Below are positions 1-6,562 of a stretch of 15,265 nt of DNA, piece after piece; position 1 is the stretch's first letter, and each line of letters begins with the position of its first letter. Made by a program: the position numbers and the translations under genes. The stretch is from CAYYNP01 sp964472545 (GTDB lineage: Bacteria; Planctomycetota; Planctomycetia; Pirellulales; Thermoguttaceae), in contig CAYYNP010000241.1 of assembly GCA_964472545.1 (NCBI GenBank), positions 1 to 15,265 of the forward strand. Reading direction: 5' to 3'. The notes under the pieces were generated by a model, which worked only from the letters and a program-made list of their open reading frames with translations, made no database searches and was not told the origin of the DNA.

Positions 1-60
1 TCGTCGCCGTTGTTGTCGTCGCCGTTGTCGTCGTCGCCGTTGTTGTCGTCGCCGTCGTCC
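1..60 (-). repeat. Degenerate tandem repeat encoding an Asp/Asn/Gly tail of ScpB
   Basis: The last visible part of scpB is built from repeated GAC, AAC and GGC codons. On the minus strand they spell units of the form GDDNN and GDDDN. The units are 15 bases long, so their number can change without breaking the frame. The array continues beyond the window, so its full size is unknown. Confidence 0.75.
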
Positions 61-983
61 GCGTCGTCATCCAAGGGCTCGTCGAACGGGATCTCGTCGT
101 CCTGTTGGCCGCGTTCGGCCGCCTCGGCCACGACGGCGACCGTCACCTCGGGTTCGGTATCGAGAGCATGTGTACTGGCGACCGTTTCCACGTCCGTCTC
201 CTCTTCCGCTTCGTGGGGATGTTGCATCTGGTTGGGGGTCTGGGGGTCTGTTTGGTCAACGTCGGATGGGTGCAAATCCTGGCGGATCGCGTCGGCCCGA
301 GGTAGTTCGTCCAAATGTCGCAGCCCAAAAACTCGCAGGAATTGCCTGGTTGTGCCATAAACAAACGGCCGGCCGAGTTCCTCCGAACGTCCGGCGATTC
401 GCACCAAGTCGCGTTCGATCAACTGGCGAAGGATCTCACCACACTGTACGCCACGAACGGCCTCCACCTCGGCACGCAAGACCGGCTGGCGATAGGCCAC
501 CACGGCCAACGTCTCCATTGCCGGAGCGGAGAGCCGCACCTCGACGCACGACTGGTGCAGCCGCCGCAGCCAAGGAGCAAACTTCGCCCGCGACATCAAC
601 TGAAACCCGCCAGCCACCTCCTCGACTCGAAACGCACAACCCTGTCCATCGTACAATCGATTTAGCGCTCGGACTAGTGTACGGGCTTTGGTCCCGTCCG
701 CCAAGCGGGCCAGTTGGGCCAATTTGCGGCTGCTCTGGGGTTCCTGGCAGAGCAACAACACGGCCTCCAATCGGGTCAGCGACGCGGTTCGTGCAAATGG
801 GCCCGTGCCGCGGGGGAGGTCGTCCGGGGGCGTCCCGAAATAGTGGTGGTAGATTGCCCCCGGTGATCGGGTCGGCCGGCGGTCCGTCGGCAGGCAGATC
901 GGCGGGCGAGTGCGGAGCGCGACACTGCCGAGTTGTCGGGCAGGGCTCAGCGGCTTGGCAGCGTTGAATGGGAAACCGAACAT
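1..983 (-). CDS. scpB: Segregation and condensation protein B (ScpB), partial at the left edge
   Basis: ScpB pairs with ScpA and the SMC ATPase to form the condensin-like complex that compacts and separates new chromosomes. The frame starts at ATG 983 and runs off the window without a stop, giving about 327 codons. After about 65 poorly conserved residues come the two winged-helix domains. Recognisable stretches are LTRLEAVLLLCQEP (helix 1 of the first domain), APAMETLAVVAYRQP and the characteristic GRPFVYGTTRQFLRVFGL with LDELP close behind. After LDELP the protein continues with more than 100 mainly acidic residues, ending in Asp/Asn/Gly repeats at the edge. This is longer than most ScpB proteins. 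The start is the first ATG in frame, with only a weak AGG-type ribosome site. It lies 67 bases after the upstream gene on the same strand and is probably cotranscribed with it. The domain assignment is firm; the true C-terminus is not visible. Confidence 0.9.
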   Translation of the reverse strand, partial: MFGFPFNAAKPLSPARQLGSVALRTRPPICLPTDRRPTRSPGAIYHHYFGTPPDDLPRGTGPFARTASLTRLEAVLLLCQEPQSSRKLAQLARLADGTKARTLVRALNRLYDGQGCAFRVEEVAGGFQLMSRAKFAPWLRRLHQSCVEVRLSAPAMETLAVVAYRQPVLRAEVEAVRGVQCGEILRQLIERDLVRIAGRSEELGRPFVYGTTRQFLRVFGLRHLDELPRADAIRQDLHPSDVDQTDPQTPNQMQHPHEAEEETDVETVASTHALDTEPEVTVAVVAEAAERGQQDDEIPFDEPLDDDADDGDDNNGDDDNGDDNNGD

Positions 984-1050
984 GACGACCAGCCTACGCC
1001 AAGGTGGCCGACGAGAACAAGCCCGGTGCGATCCGAAAGAACAGCCCCAT

Positions 1051-1650
1051 TTAGTGGCTCGCTCCCCACCACGCCTCGACCTGCCGCAGGACATCCACCA
1101 TGGCTCGGTCTCGATCGACGTCGTTGGCTTGAAAGTATTGCAGTAAGTCGGGCCCGTCGGCCAAGGGCACACCACAAACGAAGCGGTAGAACGGCTGTTG
1201 GCCGCCCCGGTACTCGATTCGATACTGCACGTTGGGGATTTGCTGCAGCCGGCTTTCCACGAAATCGGCGGTTGATCGTGCATGTTGGACAGGGGCCGCC
1301 GGAGAAACCGCCTCGAAGCTGGCCGGTTGGATTGGGGGATTAGCGGATGCCATCTTCGTTGGGCTGGGACCCGTTTCCCGAACCACTGGCGCCGGATGGG
1401 CCACTGGGCCAGGGGCCGATTGGCCGGAAACCGCTTCCGGTTGCAATGCTGGCGGTGGCTGATTTGCTGCCGGTGATCGGGCAAACATCTGGTGGGTGGG
1501 TGCGGTATCGGGCGCCGCCTGGCTGCCCGAGAACTCGCCCAGAATCCTCGGCAGCGATTTCCCGAAGATGGCTACCAGGGGGATGGCGACCAGGCAACCC
1601 AGCATCACCATCGCCCGAATCATTACCGTGGTCGACGATTGCATGGCCAA
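1051..1650 (-). CDS. Hypothetical membrane-anchored protein upstream of scpB
   Basis: A 199-residue protein of unknown function. Residues about 10-30 form one hydrophobic segment (MVMLGCLVAIPLVAIF), so it is probably anchored in the inner membrane. Residues about 40-120 are a Pro/Ala/Gln-rich linker likely to be disordered. Residues about 125-199 look like a compact domain, with STADFVESRLQQIPNVQYRI, YRFVCGVPLADG and a C-terminal RQVEAWW. The first codon is TTG at 1650. A strong site AAAGGAG at 1657-1663 lies 6 bases before TTG but 12 bases before the ATG at 1644, so TTG is the better start. The reading frame ends 67 bases before scpB on the same strand, suggesting cotranscription. I do not recognise the family, and the link to segregation rests only on position. 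Confidence 0.75.
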   Translation of the reverse strand: MAMQSSTTVMIRAMVMLGCLVAIPLVAIFGKSLPRILGEFSGSQAAPDTAPTHQMFARSPAANQPPPALQPEAVSGQSAPGPVAHPAPVVRETGPSPTKMASANPPIQPASFEAVSPAAPVQHARSTADFVESRLQQIPNVQYRIEYRGGQQPFYRFVCGVPLADGPDLLQYFQANDVDRDRAMVDVLRQVEAWWGASH

Positions 1651-2108
1651 CGGCGTCTCCTTTCGCCGCTATGAGTTTTCGATGCGAGCCGCACGCCAAC
1701 GCAAGTTCTTTGGTGCGAACTTCGTGGTTCGTGGCGGCGGACGTCAGATGATAACGCCACGGGTCGAATTCAGGCAACGGCAATCCGTACCCCCAAAGCC
1801 TTCCGTCGCCTTCAGTTCTCCAGAGTCTCCAACTCGCGCACGTAGCACCGGCAGAGCCGGAGCGGAAGGAATCCGAACACACCGAAGCTACAATCGACAA
1901 GCTGCCAATAGAGGGGATGCCCCGGATCGGACCCAACACCAGCGCGGCCATGAAGAACAGCCCCAATCGACGAACTCACCGCTGCGAGATTTCTTGACGG
2001 TTCATGGGCCACAGCACCTCCTTTTGGGGTATTGCCCCATACTCGGCAACTCGCATCAACCGCGAAACCCTTGCCACGGGGCGATTTGCGTCGACAATGG
2101 GTAATACT
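1651..2108. other. Gap between divergent genes; possible remnant of a small membrane-protein gene
   Basis: No intact gene is convincing here. On the minus strand a strong ribosome site (AAAAGGAGG, 2017-2025) is followed by ATG at 2005, but that frame stops after nine codons (TGA, 1976-1978). The same frame then continues with LGLFFMAALVLGPIRGIP. Another frame, open from GTG 2012 to the stop at 1812, contains LYWQLVDCSFGVFGFLPL and ends RELETLEN. Joined near 1905-1920, the two would give a small protein with two hydrophobic segments, which suggests a gene broken by a stop and a frameshift. A short intact gene starting at GTG 2012 is the alternative, but its first 40 residues do not look like a protein. 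Promoters for the two flanking divergent genes must also lie here; I could not place them. Confidence 0.3.
1657..1663 (-). promoter_or_regulatory. Ribosome binding site that favours a TTG start
   Basis: The minus strand reads AAAGGAG, a good match to the anti-Shine-Dalgarno sequence. Spacing is 6 bases to TTG at 1650 and 12 bases to ATG at 1644. The normal range of 5-9 bases supports the TTG start. Confidence 0.6.
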
Positions 2109-3263
2109 ATGGAATCAATCTACCTCGATCACAATGCGACCACGCCCGTTCATCCGGCCGTAATTCAAGCGATTACCGCATGTCTCGCCGAGGGGCACGC
2201 CAATGCGGCCAGTCAGCATCGGCCCGGGCAACAGGCACAAAAGACCGTCGAAGACGCGCGGGAACGGATCGCCGAGCTGCTGGGCGCCGAATTGACCGGG
2301 TCGCGGCCGGATCGGCTCGTTTTCACCAGTGGCGGCACGGAGGCCAACAATCTGGCCGTTTTGGGGATTGCGCGTGCCGCTGCAACGGAGCCCGGCTCGC
2401 TGGTCATCTCGTCGATCGAACACCACAGCGTGCTCGAACCGGCCGAACACCTGCTCGAACGCGGTTGGCGGCTGGACACGCTGAGCGTCGACGGCAACGG
2501 TGTGGTCGACCTCGACCAACTTCCCGGCTTGCTGGGCGATCAGACCCGACTGGTCAGCGTCCTGCTGGGCAATCACGAGACGGGCGTCTTGCAGCCAATC
2601 GAGCGGCTGGCTGAGGTCTGCAACGAGGGCGGTGTGCCGTTGCATACCGACGCGGCCCAGGTGGTGGGCAAATTACCGGTCGATTTTCGCCGCTTGGGGG
2701 TGGCCGCGATGAGCATCGCCGGCCACAAATTCCGCGGGCCGTTGGGCATCGGGGCCCTGATCGTCCGCGACGGCGTGCCGGTAGAGCCTCTGATGTTCGG
2801 CGGACCCCATCAGTCGGGTTTGCGGCCGGGTACGGAATCGGTGGCCCTGGCCGTCGGCATGCTCACGGCATTGGAAATCTGGCACAAACAAGCGGCGGAG
2901 CATCACCAGCACCTGACGACGCTGCGCGAGCGATTCGAGGACGGTCTGAGGGCCGGTTTCCCGGAAATCGTCGTCCACGGCGCCGCGGTCGAACGTCTGC
3001 CAAACACCGCAAACGTCGCATTTCCCGGTCTCGATGGTCAGGTGCTGCTGATGGCCCTGGATATGGCCGGCGTGGCGTGTTCGGTCGGGTCGGCCTGTTC
3101 GAGTGGTTCGACTGAGCTTTCCCCGACCCTCCGTGCGATGGGTCTTCCGACGGAAATCGTCAGCAGCTCGCTCCGTTTCAGCCTCGGCGGCACGACTACC
3201 GAGGCGGATGTGGACGAGGCGGTGCGCCGGATTCTGCACGTCTGTTCTGAGTTGCAGATTTAG
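2109..3263 (+). CDS. Cysteine desulfurase (NifS/IscS-like class V aminotransferase), copy 1
   Basis: This PLP enzyme removes sulfur from L-cysteine as an enzyme-bound persulfide, which feeds iron-sulfur cluster assembly or tRNA thiolation. Starting at ATG 2109 it has 384 residues, normal for the family. Visible motifs are YLDHNATTP at the N-terminus, SGGTEANN (74-81), His105 in the EHHS motif that stacks on PLP, HTDAAQ (179-184), the PLP lysine Lys207 in AGHKF, and the catalytic Cys330 in GSACSSGS. The frame is open upstream to 2004, and ATG 2097 is an alternative start. I prefer 2109 because family members begin two to four residues before YLD. No clear ribosome site is present. The gene stands alone, divergent from the scpB pair and upstream of dnaA, with no iscU, sufU or tRNA-modification gene nearby, so the sulfur acceptor is unknown. 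Confidence 0.93.
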   Translation: MESIYLDHNATTPVHPAVIQAITACLAEGHANAASQHRPGQQAQKTVEDARERIAELLGAELTGSRPDRLVFTSGGTEANNLAVLGIARAAATEPGSLVISSIEHHSVLEPAEHLLERGWRLDTLSVDGNGVVDLDQLPGLLGDQTRLVSVLLGNHETGVLQPIERLAEVCNEGGVPLHTDAAQVVGKLPVDFRRLGVAAMSIAGHKFRGPLGIGALIVRDGVPVEPLMFGGPHQSGLRPGTESVALAVGMLTALEIWHKQAAEHHQHLTTLRERFEDGLRAGFPEIVVHGAAVERLPNTANVAFPGLDGQVLLMALDMAGVACSVGSACSSGSTELSPTLRAMGLPTEIVSSSLRFSLGGTTTEADVDEAVRRILHVCSELQI

Positions 3264-3276
3264 GCTTTGTAAGATG

Positions 3277-3359
3277 GGTGCCATGCCCACGCTCGCGTGG
3301 GCATGAAGAGTGGCCATGTTGCGTGTCAGGCATGCCCACGCAAGCGTGGGCATGGCACC
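3277..3359. repeat. Nested palindromic repeat (paired REP-like element)
   Basis: There are two palindromes of 24 bases. Each has arms CATGCCCACG and CGTGGGCATG around a four-base loop (3282-3305, loop CTCG; 3331-3354, loop CAAG). The outer ends also pair: GGTGCCATGCCCACG at the left and CGTGGGCATGGCACC at the right. The unit can therefore fold as two small hairpins or one long stem. It lies between the first cysteine desulfurase and dnaA, and no run of T follows, so it is not a typical terminator. Confidence 0.85.
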
Positions 3360-3415
3360 AGGCGCCTGTCCGTTTATATCGTCCGACTCACCTCGCGATC
3401 GCGGCGGAAAAGCGG

Positions 3416-3421
3416 TACAAT
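3416..3421 (+). promoter_or_regulatory. Possible -10 element upstream of dnaA
   Basis: TACAAT matches the sigma-70 -10 consensus at five of six positions and lies 67 bases before the dnaA start. No good -35 hexamer is seen at the usual distance, so this is tentative. Confidence 0.3.
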
Positions 3422-3488
3422 ATGGGCTTTCGTCACGGGCCGGTCTTACGCTGCCTGTGTCTACACGTGTTGGGACGGAACCTGTGTG

Positions 3489-4580
3489 ATGGACGGCGTC
3501 ATCGACATCCCGATTCCGGCTCCGAAGATTCCCGTCGGCGATGGGAACCGCGGCCCCGAAAGCCCCTCGCTGGGCCTCGAGGAATTCGTCGCCGGAGAGG
3601 AGAATCGGTCCGTCGAGGTGCTGATTCGCGCCACGCTGGATGACAAGTCCGCCAGCTACAACCCGATTGTGCTGTTCGGTCCCAGCGGCACGGGCAAGTC
3701 GCATCTTGCGCGGGGTTTGATCACCCCGTGGAAGGCGACGCACCGGCGGACGAGGGTCATCACCACCACCGCGGCCGATTTCGCCCGCGAGTTGGCCGAC
3801 GCGATCGAGACCCAAGCGATCGACGATTTTCGCCGCCGCTATCGAAGGGTGAACTTGTTGGTGCTCGAAGACGTCGCCGAACTTGCCGACAAGCCCGCCG
3901 CGCAGGAGGAATTGGCCCAGACGTTGGACGCCCTCGTTTCAGAGCAGCGCCAGGTTGTGGCGACCGCTCGTGTGGCTCCGGGCCAACTGGCCGAACTTTC
4001 CGTGCGGTTGCGGAGTCGTTTGGAGGCCGGATTGGCCGTGCCGCTCGTGAGGCCGGGCTCGCAAACGCGGCGTGTGGTCTTGCGGCGCTTGGCGCAACGC
4101 CGCGATATCGAACTGATCGACGCAGCCGCCGGCGTGCTAGCCGAGGGGCTGAACGTGACCGTGCCCGAATTATGCGGGGCTTTGCTTCAGTTGGAGATGC
4201 CGGCCCGATTGGCCGGTGGCGTGATCGACGCGGACGCCGCGCGGCGCTATTTGTGCGACCGTCGGGCGTTGCGTCAGCCGAGCCTGCGGGAGATCGCTTC
4301 GGCTACGGCGAAGTCGTTTTCGCTGAAACTGTCTGACTTGCGGAGTCCGTCGCGCCGCCGGGCGGTGGTGTTGGCTCGAGGGGTGGCGATGTATTTGGCC
4401 CGGCGTTTGACGGACAACAACTACCAGCAGATCGGCCGGTATTTTTCCGGACGCGATCATACGACGGTGATGTACGGATGCCGGCGAACGGAGTCCTTGT
4501 TAAAGACCGACGCCGCGATGCGCGAGGCGGTCGAACGTTTGCAGCAGAAATGGAGCCCGGAAGAAGCCCCAGTGATGTAG
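3489..4580 (+). CDS. dnaA: Short divergent DnaA-like replication initiator (AAA+ plus DNA-binding domain only)
   Basis: DnaA binds origin sites, melts the duplex and recruits the helicase. This version has 363 residues from ATG 3489, against roughly 440-470 usually, because domains I and II are missing. The domain III AAA+ module starts at about residue 30 with FVAGEENR. It has Walker A GPSGTGKS (64-71), a Walker B of form LLVLED (123-128, Glu replacing the usual first Asp), and an arginine-finger region RLRSRLEAGL (173-182). The sensor II motif, normally V-R-E-L-E-G-A-L, reads V-P-E-L-C-G-A-L (225-232), so its arginine is replaced by Pro226. Domain IV is well kept: SLREIASATAKSF, then QQIGRYFSGRDHTTVMYGCRR (the signature GRDHTTV is at 321-327). 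The frame is open upstream to 3297, but that stretch crosses the palindromic repeat and is not protein-like. It heads the dnaA-dnaN-dciA-gyrB series. A Hda- or paralogue-type regulatory role is possible. Confidence 0.87.
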   Translation: MDGVIDIPIPAPKIPVGDGNRGPESPSLGLEEFVAGEENRSVEVLIRATLDDKSASYNPIVLFGPSGTGKSHLARGLITPWKATHRRTRVITTTAADFARELADAIETQAIDDFRRRYRRVNLLVLEDVAELADKPAAQEELAQTLDALVSEQRQVVATARVAPGQLAELSVRLRSRLEAGLAVPLVRPGSQTRRVVLRRLAQRRDIELIDAAAGVLAEGLNVTVPELCGALLQLEMPARLAGGVIDADAARRYLCDRRALRQPSLREIASATAKSFSLKLSDLRSPSRRRAVVLARGVAMYLARRLTDNNYQQIGRYFSGRDHTTVMYGCRRTESLLKTDAAMREAVERLQQKWSPEEAPVM

Positions 4581-4893
4581 GCCGGCGGCAATCACAGATG
4601 GGAAGATCGTCGCGTTGAAAGACCGCCACGTGGAAAGGTGGAAAGATCGTCGATCGAACGTCGACGCCGTGTCGGTCGAGTGACGTCGATCGACACGAGA
4701 CGTGTTCGCCACACAGCGGCCCCGGTTCATCCACGGCATATTGACCCGACAAGAACATGATTTCGACAAGCTATCCACGCCACCACGAGTACCGCAACTC
4801 GACGGAAATCAAGCGGTTACCGCGGCGCACCGTGGTTTGTCGACGTTCGGCGGCCGGCGATTACTACTGTTACTGGTTTGAAATAAGTTAGTT

Positions 4894-4897
4894 AGGA
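4894..4897 (+). promoter_or_regulatory. Ribosome binding site of the putative leader ORF before dnaN
   Basis: AGGA lies 7 bases before ATG 4905, within a purine-rich stretch. It is better spaced than anything before the dnaN ATG itself, where the nearest candidate (AAAGG, 4969-4973) is 12 bases away. Confidence 0.4.
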
Positions 4898-4904
4898 AGA
4901 AGAC

Positions 4905-4976
4905 ATGGCGCGTGAGTTGGCGAACGTCGTTCGTTCGCGGACCGATGACGGCCGAGAGAGAATTCGAGAAAGGTAA
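4905..4976 (+). CDS. Possible 23-residue leader ORF immediately upstream of dnaN
   Basis: A short frame from ATG 4905 to TAA 4974-4976 encodes a very basic and acidic peptide beginning MARELANVVRSRTDDG and ending ERIRER. It has a well-spaced ribosome site and ends 9 bases before the dnaN start, so ribosomes finishing it could restart on dnaN. It is too short to judge by coding statistics and resembles no peptide I know. It could be a chance frame. Confidence 0.3.
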   Translation: MARELANVVRSRTDDGRERIRER

Positions 4977-4985
4977 GACCAGCCG

Positions 4986-6107
4986 ATGAAAGTCACATGC
5001 GAACGGGAGAAGTTGCTGCATGCCTTCCAAACGGTTGCCAGTGTGGCCCCCACCCGCAGCCCCAAGCCAATCCTGCAGAACTTGAAGTTGGAGACCACCG
5101 CCGAAGGCGCTACCCTGATGGGAACCGACCTAGAGGTGGGCATTCGGGTCGAGGTGCCCGGCTTCGCGGTCGAGGTGCCCGGCAACGTGGTGCTGCCGAT
5201 CGCCCGGTTCCATTCGATCCTGCGAGAGGGCAGCGACGAGAAGCTCGACCTGCAAAGCGACGGCCGGCAGACGACCGTGCGTGGACAGCAGAGCGAATTT
5301 CATCTGCCGTCGGAGAATCCGGACGAATTCCCCATGGTGGCCGAGTTTACGGAACAGAAGTGCCACGAATTGCCGGCTCGGTTCTTTCGGGAGATCGTCC
5401 GCCGCACGGTCTTTGCCACCGACAACGAGAGCAGTCGGTATGCCCTGGGGGGCGTGCTGATCGAGCTGAGCGAGGCCGAGATCGTGGCCGTGGCCACCGA
5501 CGGACGCCGCCTGGCCAAGCAACAAGGGCCGGCGAAGTCGATCGACGGACATGCCACGGCCGAAGCGCCCACGATCATCCCCACCCGGGCGATGCAGCTT
5601 CTGGATCGTGCTCTGGCCGACAACGAAGAGAACATCCAGCTTGCGGCCCGCGAGAACGACGTGCTGATCAAGAGCGGCCGGGCTACGGTCTACTCGCGGT
5701 TGGTCGAAGGTCGCTTCCCCAAATGGGTCGACGTCTTTCCACGCTCGGAGGAGATGACCAAGATCGAATTGGCTGCCGGGCCGTTCCACACATCGGTTCG
5801 TCAGGCGGCGATCGTCACCAGCGAGGATCGCCGCGGTGTGGATTTCGCCTTCGGCGACGGCAAGGTCGAACTGAAAGCCCACGGCGCCGAATACGGCGAA
5901 TCGCACGTCGAGTTTCCCATCAGCTACGAAGGACCCGAGCTTCAGATTACCCTGGACCCCCGCTACGTGAGCGATTTCCTCAAGGTGTTGGACCCGGATC
6001 AGACGTTCGTGATCGAGCTTTGCGGCCCGGAGAAGCCGGCCGTCTGCCGCACCGACGACGGCTACGGCTACGTGATCATGCCGTTGGCGCGGGATCAGAA
6101 GCCTTAG
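4986..6107 (+). CDS. dnaN: DNA polymerase III subunit beta (sliding clamp)
   Basis: The beta clamp is a ring-shaped dimer that holds DNA polymerase III on its template and recruits repair proteins. The 373-residue product is close to the usual 366 and collinear with the family along its three clamp domains. It begins MKVTCEREKLLHAFQTVASV. Further landmarks are PILQNLKLE, GTDLEVGI, the second-domain ATDNESSRYALGGVLIEL followed by VATDGRRLAKQ, and the C-terminal EKPAVCRTDDGYGYVIMPL, a variant of the usual ending with MPMR/MPL. ATG 4986 is the natural start, since the family start MK-T lies here. The ribosome site is weak, and translation may depend on the short frame upstream. The gene follows dnaA and precedes dciA in the same direction. 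Confidence 0.97.
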   Translation: MKVTCEREKLLHAFQTVASVAPTRSPKPILQNLKLETTAEGATLMGTDLEVGIRVEVPGFAVEVPGNVVLPIARFHSILREGSDEKLDLQSDGRQTTVRGQQSEFHLPSENPDEFPMVAEFTEQKCHELPARFFREIVRRTVFATDNESSRYALGGVLIELSEAEIVAVATDGRRLAKQQGPAKSIDGHATAEAPTIIPTRAMQLLDRALADNEENIQLAARENDVLIKSGRATVYSRLVEGRFPKWVDVFPRSEEMTKIELAAGPFHTSVRQAAIVTSEDRRGVDFAFGDGKVELKAHGAEYGESHVEFPISYEGPELQITLDPRYVSDFLKVLDPDQTFVIELCGPEKPAVCRTDDGYGYVIMPLARDQKP

Positions 6108-6117
6108 CAGATGCACC

Positions 6118-6196
6118 GGAAAAAGGGGGACAGGCCCCTTTTGTGCGAAGCACCCTTCGGGCCGTTCCGGCAAAAGGGGCCTGTCCCCCTTTTTCC
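6118..6196. repeat. Perfect 26-bp inverted repeat with 27-base loop (dispersed palindromic repeat, copy 1)
   Basis: The left arm, 6118-6143, is the exact reverse complement of 6171-6196. It starts GGAAAAAGGGGGACAGG. The loop is 6144-6170 and contains GCGAAGC, CCTTCGGG and CCGG. Thirty-five bases covering the loop and the inner stem (6140-6174) recur exactly at 15231-15265. It sits between dnaN and dciA and ends 24 bases before the dciA start. There is no run of T past the stem on the plus strand, so it is not a standard terminator, although a hairpin this strong could slow transcription or protect the dnaN message. A REP-like element moved by a Y1 (RAYT) transposase is the likely origin. Confidence 0.92.
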
Positions 6197-6220
6197 CGGC
6201 TTTGTGTAGACCCAAAGACC

Positions 6221-6523
6221 ATGCCACGCAGCCCGAAACATATCGGCGATGTCCTCTCGGAATTGATGGCCCGACGTGGATTCGCCCGCGTACAGAGTGC
6301 CGAGCAGTTCGAGGCCGGCTGGCGCGAGGCGGCCGGAACGACCATCGCCCAATACACCCGCCCCGGCACGTTGCGGCGGGGGACCCTCGAAGTGACCGTG
6401 GCCAACTCGACCTTGATGCAAGAACTCGTGTTTCAGAAACCGACGCTGTTGAAGGCCCTGGCCAAGTTGCTGCCGGAAGAACGAATTGAAGATCTCCGCT
6501 TTCGCGTTGGGGCAATTGACTGA
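6221..6523 (+). CDS. dciA: DUF721 protein, DciA-type replicative helicase operator
   Basis: A 100-residue DUF721 protein. DciA is the widespread helper that brings the replicative helicase DnaB to the origin in bacteria lacking the DnaC or DnaI loaders. Family features are the N-terminal IGDVLSELMARRGFA, the central tryptophan followed by Ala and Gly in GWREAAGTTIAQYTRPGTLR, then GTLEVTVANSTLMQELVFQK and the ending IEDLRFRVG. Together these form the KH-like fold reported for the family. It is short and lacks the extended tail seen in some relatives. The ATG at 6221 follows the inverted repeat by 24 bases and has no clear ribosome site. The position between dnaN and gyrB, where recF often lies, fits a replication role. 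Confidence 0.85.
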   Translation: MPRSPKHIGDVLSELMARRGFARVQSAEQFEAGWREAAGTTIAQYTRPGTLRRGTLEVTVANSTLMQELVFQKPTLLKALAKLLPEERIEDLRFRVGAID

Positions 6524-6562
6524 GATGTATGCAAGCGGCGGGCGCGTTACGACGTGCCAGCC

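Larger units (their letters stand above)
4581..4985. other. dnaA-dnaN gap: candidate replication origin or control region
   Basis: Four sites resemble DnaA boxes, sharing the core TCCAC: CTTTCCACG (minus, 4629-4637), CTTTCCACC (minus, 4637-4645), TCATCCACG (plus, 4727-4735) and CTATCCACG (plus, 4771-4779). A weaker one is TTCGCCACA (4705-4713). Each differs from the consensus TTWTNCACA at two or three positions. About 80 bases further on, 4861-4904 is clearly richer in A and T than its surroundings, with TAG and TAA triplets on both strands, as an unwinding element would be. The place between dnaA and dnaN is a classic origin position. Against this, no perfect box is present. A dnaN promoter region is the alternative. 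Confidence 0.45.

Noticed and set aside
1340..1966. 208-codon minus-strand frame overlapping the membrane-anchored gene
   Set aside because: It overlaps a gene with a better start and ribosome site on the same strand; only its first 40 or so residues look protein-like, and they are reported as a possible remnant.
2004..2108. N-terminal extension of the first cysteine desulfurase
   Set aside because: Family members begin just before the YLD motif; the extra 35 residues overlap the region with a strong minus-strand ribosome site and have no signal peptide.
3297..3488. N-terminal extension of dnaA by 64 codons
   Set aside because: The stretch passes through the palindromic repeat and shows nothing like DnaA domain I; Cys- and Arg-rich composition points to non-coding DNA.
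6118..6196. Rho-independent terminator between dnaN and dciA
   Set aside because: The stem is strong but no run of T follows it on the plus strand, and the same loop recurs elsewhere, which fits a dispersed repeat better.
5130..6515. Long open frame on the minus strand across dnaN and dciA
   Set aside because: It is antisense to two well-supported genes, has no recognisable domain, and long reverse frames are common in GC-rich coding DNA.
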